Shown: in pieces, positions 59,922 through 64,000 of the stretch | Numbering within the stretch: the stretch's first letter is position 1 | Layout: every line of letters begins with the position of its first letter | Assembly (NCBI RefSeq): GCF_001625305.1 | Contig: NW_017804242.1 | Location: forward strand, 4,346,858-4,410,857 | From: Branchiostoma belcheri | Taxonomy: Eukaryota > Chordata > Leptocardii > Amphioxiformes > Branchiostomatidae | Reading direction: 5' to 3' | Length of the DNA: 64,000 nt | The notes under the pieces: model-generated | The model's database searches: none | What the model was told of the DNA's origin: nothing | The model's input: only the letters and a program-made list of their open reading frames with translations | Position numbers and translations under genes: made by a program

Positions 59922-62330
59922 CTGCAGAGATACACAGGAACATCTCTGCAGTTCAGGTAAATTCAGGGAAAAAACAAGGCCAGATGAGTTTTATGTGAAA
60001 GGGTCATTAGCGAGCCTGACATTTGTAAAGTAGGGTAATGATCTGATTGAGCGGTCTGCAGGCTGTTAGAAAAGTGATTAAGGCATCGGAACTCGATAGA
60101 TAAACGAGTATTTCATTGATTGCAAGTGGACGCAATTAAGTCAAATGTACATATACAAGCAAATGACGTCTCCTAAAAAGAGGCCACATACACTCCTTAG
60201 ATACACATAAGTATTCTCGTCACTAAATCACAATTTTGTTTTGTTTTGATAGTGATATATAGTACAAACAATGGTATCATAAACTTCTAATCCATTATGG
60301 CAGATTAACACTCAAATTCAAACTAATAATAATAATATATAGTAAATCAAATCACCACTGTGTTTTATTCAATTTTATATATATGTATTGATGTATTCAG
60401 CTTTGCATTTTTGTTTTCTTGTTTTTAGTGATGTTGGCCCTTGATACTGAAATAAAGAATGAATAAACATGTCATGAATTTAACGTGTAATGAATTTAAC
60501 GTATTATTAAATTGTTCTTCTTTTGATCATTCTGCCTCAGTCCACGAACCATTGTTCAAGAATAAAACAATAATTTGTATTTTTTAATTTCACCCGTTCC
60601 GTCCGGTAGATGGCTGATGTTGATTTTTCTTTAAATCAGGATCAAATTTGCGAACTAGACCATGAAGACATAAGGATTGACAGAAAAAGTTTATATTAAT
60701 CATTCTGTATAACATTGAGTTTTATCACCAGCCCTTAGCTTATAGTACCTCTGGAAGCCAAGATGAGGTCCAACGATGCCCTCTATGAAAAAGGGTTGGA
60801 ACGGCACATAGAGGGGGGTTGCTTTCGTTTCCAACCTTGTTTTTCAGTTGCAGAAGAGTCAATATTTTAGTCTTAAACCCATAGGATTGCCAGCTGACTA
60901 AAGTGTTTAACAATACTTATCGCGCCATTCATTGGGATTTTCCCATGGCACACAAGGTCTACAGTTAGATCTAGTCCACCCTTTGTCGACCTTCGAACTG
61001 TGTAAATTAGTCTCAAAACAAACTTTCAGTTCAACTCATTTACTAAGAATATTTAGTCATTCTGTCCTATTGACAGATTTTAATCTTCATTGATTACGCC
61101 GACTTGTATGGATGGCATCGGCGTACGCATCAATTTCCGTTTCATTCTGTTTCCTACATACGGATGGCAGGGTTTGAAAAATATGTCCATGGAAACAACC
61201 TCCCAAAATCAAATAAGATGTGAAAGAACAAAAATAAACTCGTGATCGTATACCGTATTCTCAGGCCTTTATTTATTATTTTCTTTATTCTTTATTCAAA
61301 CAGTGGTCAACATAGCAGCAGTACATAAAAAAATTATGGACCGCTGAATTTTGATGATCTTTCATATACATAAAAATACCATGTAGGTACGAACAGAACA
61401 TACAGATTCACTACAATTACAATATGTACCACACATAAAACTAAGTCTGCATTTTAATGTTATAGAGTCTGATTGTGTGATGTAGAAATGAATTCTGCAG
61501 TCTGGAGGTTCTTGCCATGGGTACCCTGAGTCCTGGAATATTGCACCGTCCTGACCAATTTTCAGAATGCAGAAGAAAGCGCAGTTTTCCTCACATTAGT
61601 GGTAGTGGAGGTAGTGGTGGTAGTGGTAGTAGCAGTGGTTTATTGACCGATTACATTTACAGTGCAGTCCGTGGGGTGAACTAACTTGAATGTACGTCCA
61701 TTACAACTCGTGAAATACAGCTGTGCCCTTGACACGTTGGATAACACACCACTGCCCCTAGGCCTACGGCCTGATAAAAAGCCATAGCACTACTTCTTTA
61801 TTATTCCTGTACCGTCCAGTTCTACAAATCCAGGCCAGGCAGCCACTTTTACACTAAGGTTCACCAGTGATTGCATCCTAGGCCATAATCCAAACTTTTA
61901 TAACATGAAATAACCCACACGGATCACTCCCTGTGGTAAAACTCTTAAGACGGTGGGTTTTGCTCATTTCATTAATCTATTTGAAATTGGTCCATTTCCA
62001 AAATATCTGGAGCCTGGTAGATAAAACTTCCTTCTGAAGCCCAAGTTCACATAATGCTTCCAGACATACTTTGGTTGAATGTTATTGATGTTTTAGCATA
62101 GGGCCATTGGTCTTTCTTTCAGTATGTTCATTGTGAACCTCGGACTACAACAGCCCGAGAAAGATAGAATCTGCTTAAAGGCAATAGTCTGCTGCCTGTA
62201 GCTCACCTAATAGTACTTATCGAAGGACGTTGGCTACAGAGACAGGGGGCGTTTTCAATATGGCCTCTAGCTAGCGAATGGCACCATTTTAAGCTGGGAA
62301 ACTTTTGTTATACATAACTTCATCAGGTTT
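59922..62330. other. no gene seen; intergenic with simple repeats
   Basis: There is a (GGTAGT)-type imperfect repeat at 61,597-61,640 and a repeated ATGAATTTAACGT near 60,475-60,500. No coding motif. Confidence 0.5.
61597..61640 (+). repeat. imperfect GGTAGT microsatellite
   Basis: Alternating GGTAGTGG and GGTAGT units with point changes. Confidence 0.85.
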
Positions 62331-62432
62331 AACGCTGAATAAAAGTAACGGACGTCACTCGAAAGTCCAGAAATAGTCTCAATACCCAATCTACATATTT
62401 GCTACTGAATAATGAATATTCAGTAGCAAAGT
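62330..62432 (+). ncRNA. decayed hammerhead motif, family 2, with adjacent perfect palindrome
   Basis: CTGAATA (62,335-62,341), a stem of GTAAC-GGAC-GTCAC with one mismatch, CGAAA at 62,360-62,364, then GTCCAGAAATAGTCTC. It shares layout and tag with the 26.05- and 46.37-kb copies. About 17 bp after the tag comes a perfect inverted repeat, TTTGCTACTGAATA with TATTCAGTAGCAAA (62,398-62,411 and 62,417-62,430, 5-base loop). Confidence 0.4.
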
Positions 62433-64000
62433 TTAAATGAGTAGTACACTATTCTCGTGACAAACGATTTTATTCTTCAAAGCACTTAAATCATATGATA
62501 TCATACATGAACATACAATGTAACTGAAGATTAGACATAAGTTTGACACAAAAATTAGGAATACATCATCTTTCCTCTACATTCTAGTCAGCAAATAAAT
62601 ATTGCGTATTTCGCAACAGTTACGATCATTAATAACAATGTGTGTTTCATTTTTCCTGACAAACTTTTATTGAATTCAAATAATCGATAGGACACATAAA
62701 ATGAGGACATGGCTCTTTATTATATGGAGTCAGTTGATTTTACTACGTACTACTGGGCTATTTTTAAAGGACTTTATCAAATAGCTACCAGGAAAGTTAA
62801 TGGTGATCAACTACGAAATCAATGAGTTTTTATTACATAATCTGGGTAGTAAAGATCAAACTATTGACTTCTGGTCTACATATGCAGCTCTATTTTGAGG
62901 GAAGATCAGTACTTGTAATTTCCTGTATCCTGGAGGTTGAGGAGATATAGGGCAAGCCGATACCAACCCTCGCTCCACCAGCTGCTGCACAATAGAATGA
63001 AGCCTACTTCCCCAACAGCCATCCAATATGTTGGCACCTATTTTATCATTTGGCTGCCTGATTGAATGCCTATGTTATGGTGGACATGGATTATCGCTGA
63101 ACTACCCAGGGACGACACTAGATATGTATCTCCATCAGCCCGAGAGGCTGCTGCAATGTGATGAGCGGTGCGGCGCTTCTCTATCAGTGCCTAGGCGGGC
63201 GGTAATTGCCGGAGAATGCGTTTTGTTTGTTCCATCGCGCCTCCCTGGGCTGTAGAAAAGGCATCAGGGACTGCCGATATCTCTGTAGTTGCAGTCGAGC
63301 TAATGGATCTTCTGAGTTCCGGCAAGAGGGATTTGTGGCTTCTTATGAGCGTTCCTGATAACGCTGGAGTCCATTTATCCCTGGAATATGGCGCCCTTTT
63401 CTCATTAAGACTGGCATTCAGAATACCATCAGTGCCATGGTGCTATAGACTTCGTCCGGGTAAACATATTCAAGCTTCACAAGTAGCTAAAATGTTTAAA
63501 TTCCAGGAGTAACAAGGGCCAACTATACAAACATGCCATTTGATTTGTGCACGTTCATGGTTATTGTTTCTCTGTCTGTACTTCAATAATATCATCAACC
63601 AGTCTTCGAACGTTTCATAGATTGTGTTCTTTCTATTTAGCTGTATCACCATACATTTAGCTGCAGTGGTTCATTGTTTGTATACGATATGATATATAAT
63701 ATACATCATACAGTGACACTGAACACAAATATTCAACAGCAACTAACCAGATAACTATGTAGCTCTAGTAGCTTTCAAAAAAATTACCACTCCCCTGATG
63801 CTTTCTGGCAGCAGAAAGAAACATCACAGTCTATCCATTGCGACTAGTCTGATACTTTGTGCAAATACGGTCACAGATGGGCCAGTCTACGCACTGCTGA
63901 CCTGACAATCAGAGTAGTGTTGAGATTTCTGACGGACTGGCAGGCGGCCCAGAACGGGGCAACATAAAGGAACAAGTTCCATTTGGCGCTACATTCGTTC
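62433..64000. other. no gene seen; intergenic
   Basis: Two overlapping open frames (63,028-63,255 and 63,216-63,512) in a moderately GC-richer patch show no recognised domain and no convincing splice sites. Confidence 0.45.

Overview
The window looks like AT-leaning invertebrate nuclear DNA, and a lancelet (Branchiostoma-like) genome fits best. The grounds are one intronless LRR-plus-immunoglobulin membrane-protein gene (a class known to be greatly expanded in amphioxus), a high density of short decayed mobile elements of several classes, hammerhead-ribozyme motifs of the Penelope-like-element type, and an assembly gap flanked by two diverged versions of the same segment, as expected from a very heterozygous outbred animal. 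The species assignment is inference; no rRNA, mitochondrial or marker gene is present.

Only one gene is certain: 40259-42115 (+), a single-exon 618-residue type I membrane protein with signal peptide, LRRNT, about nine LRRs, LRRCT, one Ig domain, a transmembrane helix and a basic tail that ends in a PDZ ligand (ETIV). The layout is that of the netrin-G-ligand/LRRC4 group of synaptic adhesion molecules, with the wider LRRIG class as the alternative. A polyadenylation signal lies about 100 bp after the stop.

The rest is a gene desert built from repeats. From left to right: a dispersed unclassified repeat with seven copies, all on the + strand (3.8, 8.6, 13.1, 21.5, 43.2, 48.8 and 49.6 kb). A 2,045-bp foldback DNA element sits at 13,256-15,300, with 33-bp perfect terminal inverted repeats, TTA target-site duplications (PIF/Harbinger-like) and arms made of tandem units carrying TGACGTCA palindromes. 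A head-to-head palindrome at 19.8-20.0 kb contains a near-complete hammerhead ribozyme. Related hammerhead-like motifs lie at 26.05, 46.37, 51.8 (-) and 62.34 kb. An about 475-bp repeat unit, each full unit containing a hammerhead-like core, is tandemly arranged at 34.9-36.1 and 38.0-38.6 kb, with decayed relatives at 30.4 and 31.0 kb.

The 20-N gap at 37,443-37,462 separates two homologous segments (34,272-37,442 and 37,463-39,902). The simplest reading is that two contig ends from different haplotypes overlap but were not merged, so this duplication is probably false. The difference in 475-bp unit number between them would then be a real allelic difference.

Right of the gene are a decayed Ty3/gypsy-like reverse-transcriptase scrap (43.4 kb), a 170-bp tandem duplication (46.5 kb), a minisatellite with four perfect E2F-type GGCGGGAAA sites (53.2 kb), a 250-bp repeat pair with a conserved nested hairpin structure (53.35 and 55.79 kb), a 1.3-kb CpG-rich DNA transposon (57.7-59.0 kb) and the 3' end of a LINE ORF2 (59.55-59.92 kb).

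The most unusual content is the concentration of hammerhead-type ribozyme motifs, from at least four sequence families, within 64 kb, including the tandem, retrozyme-like array directly upstream of the adhesion gene.
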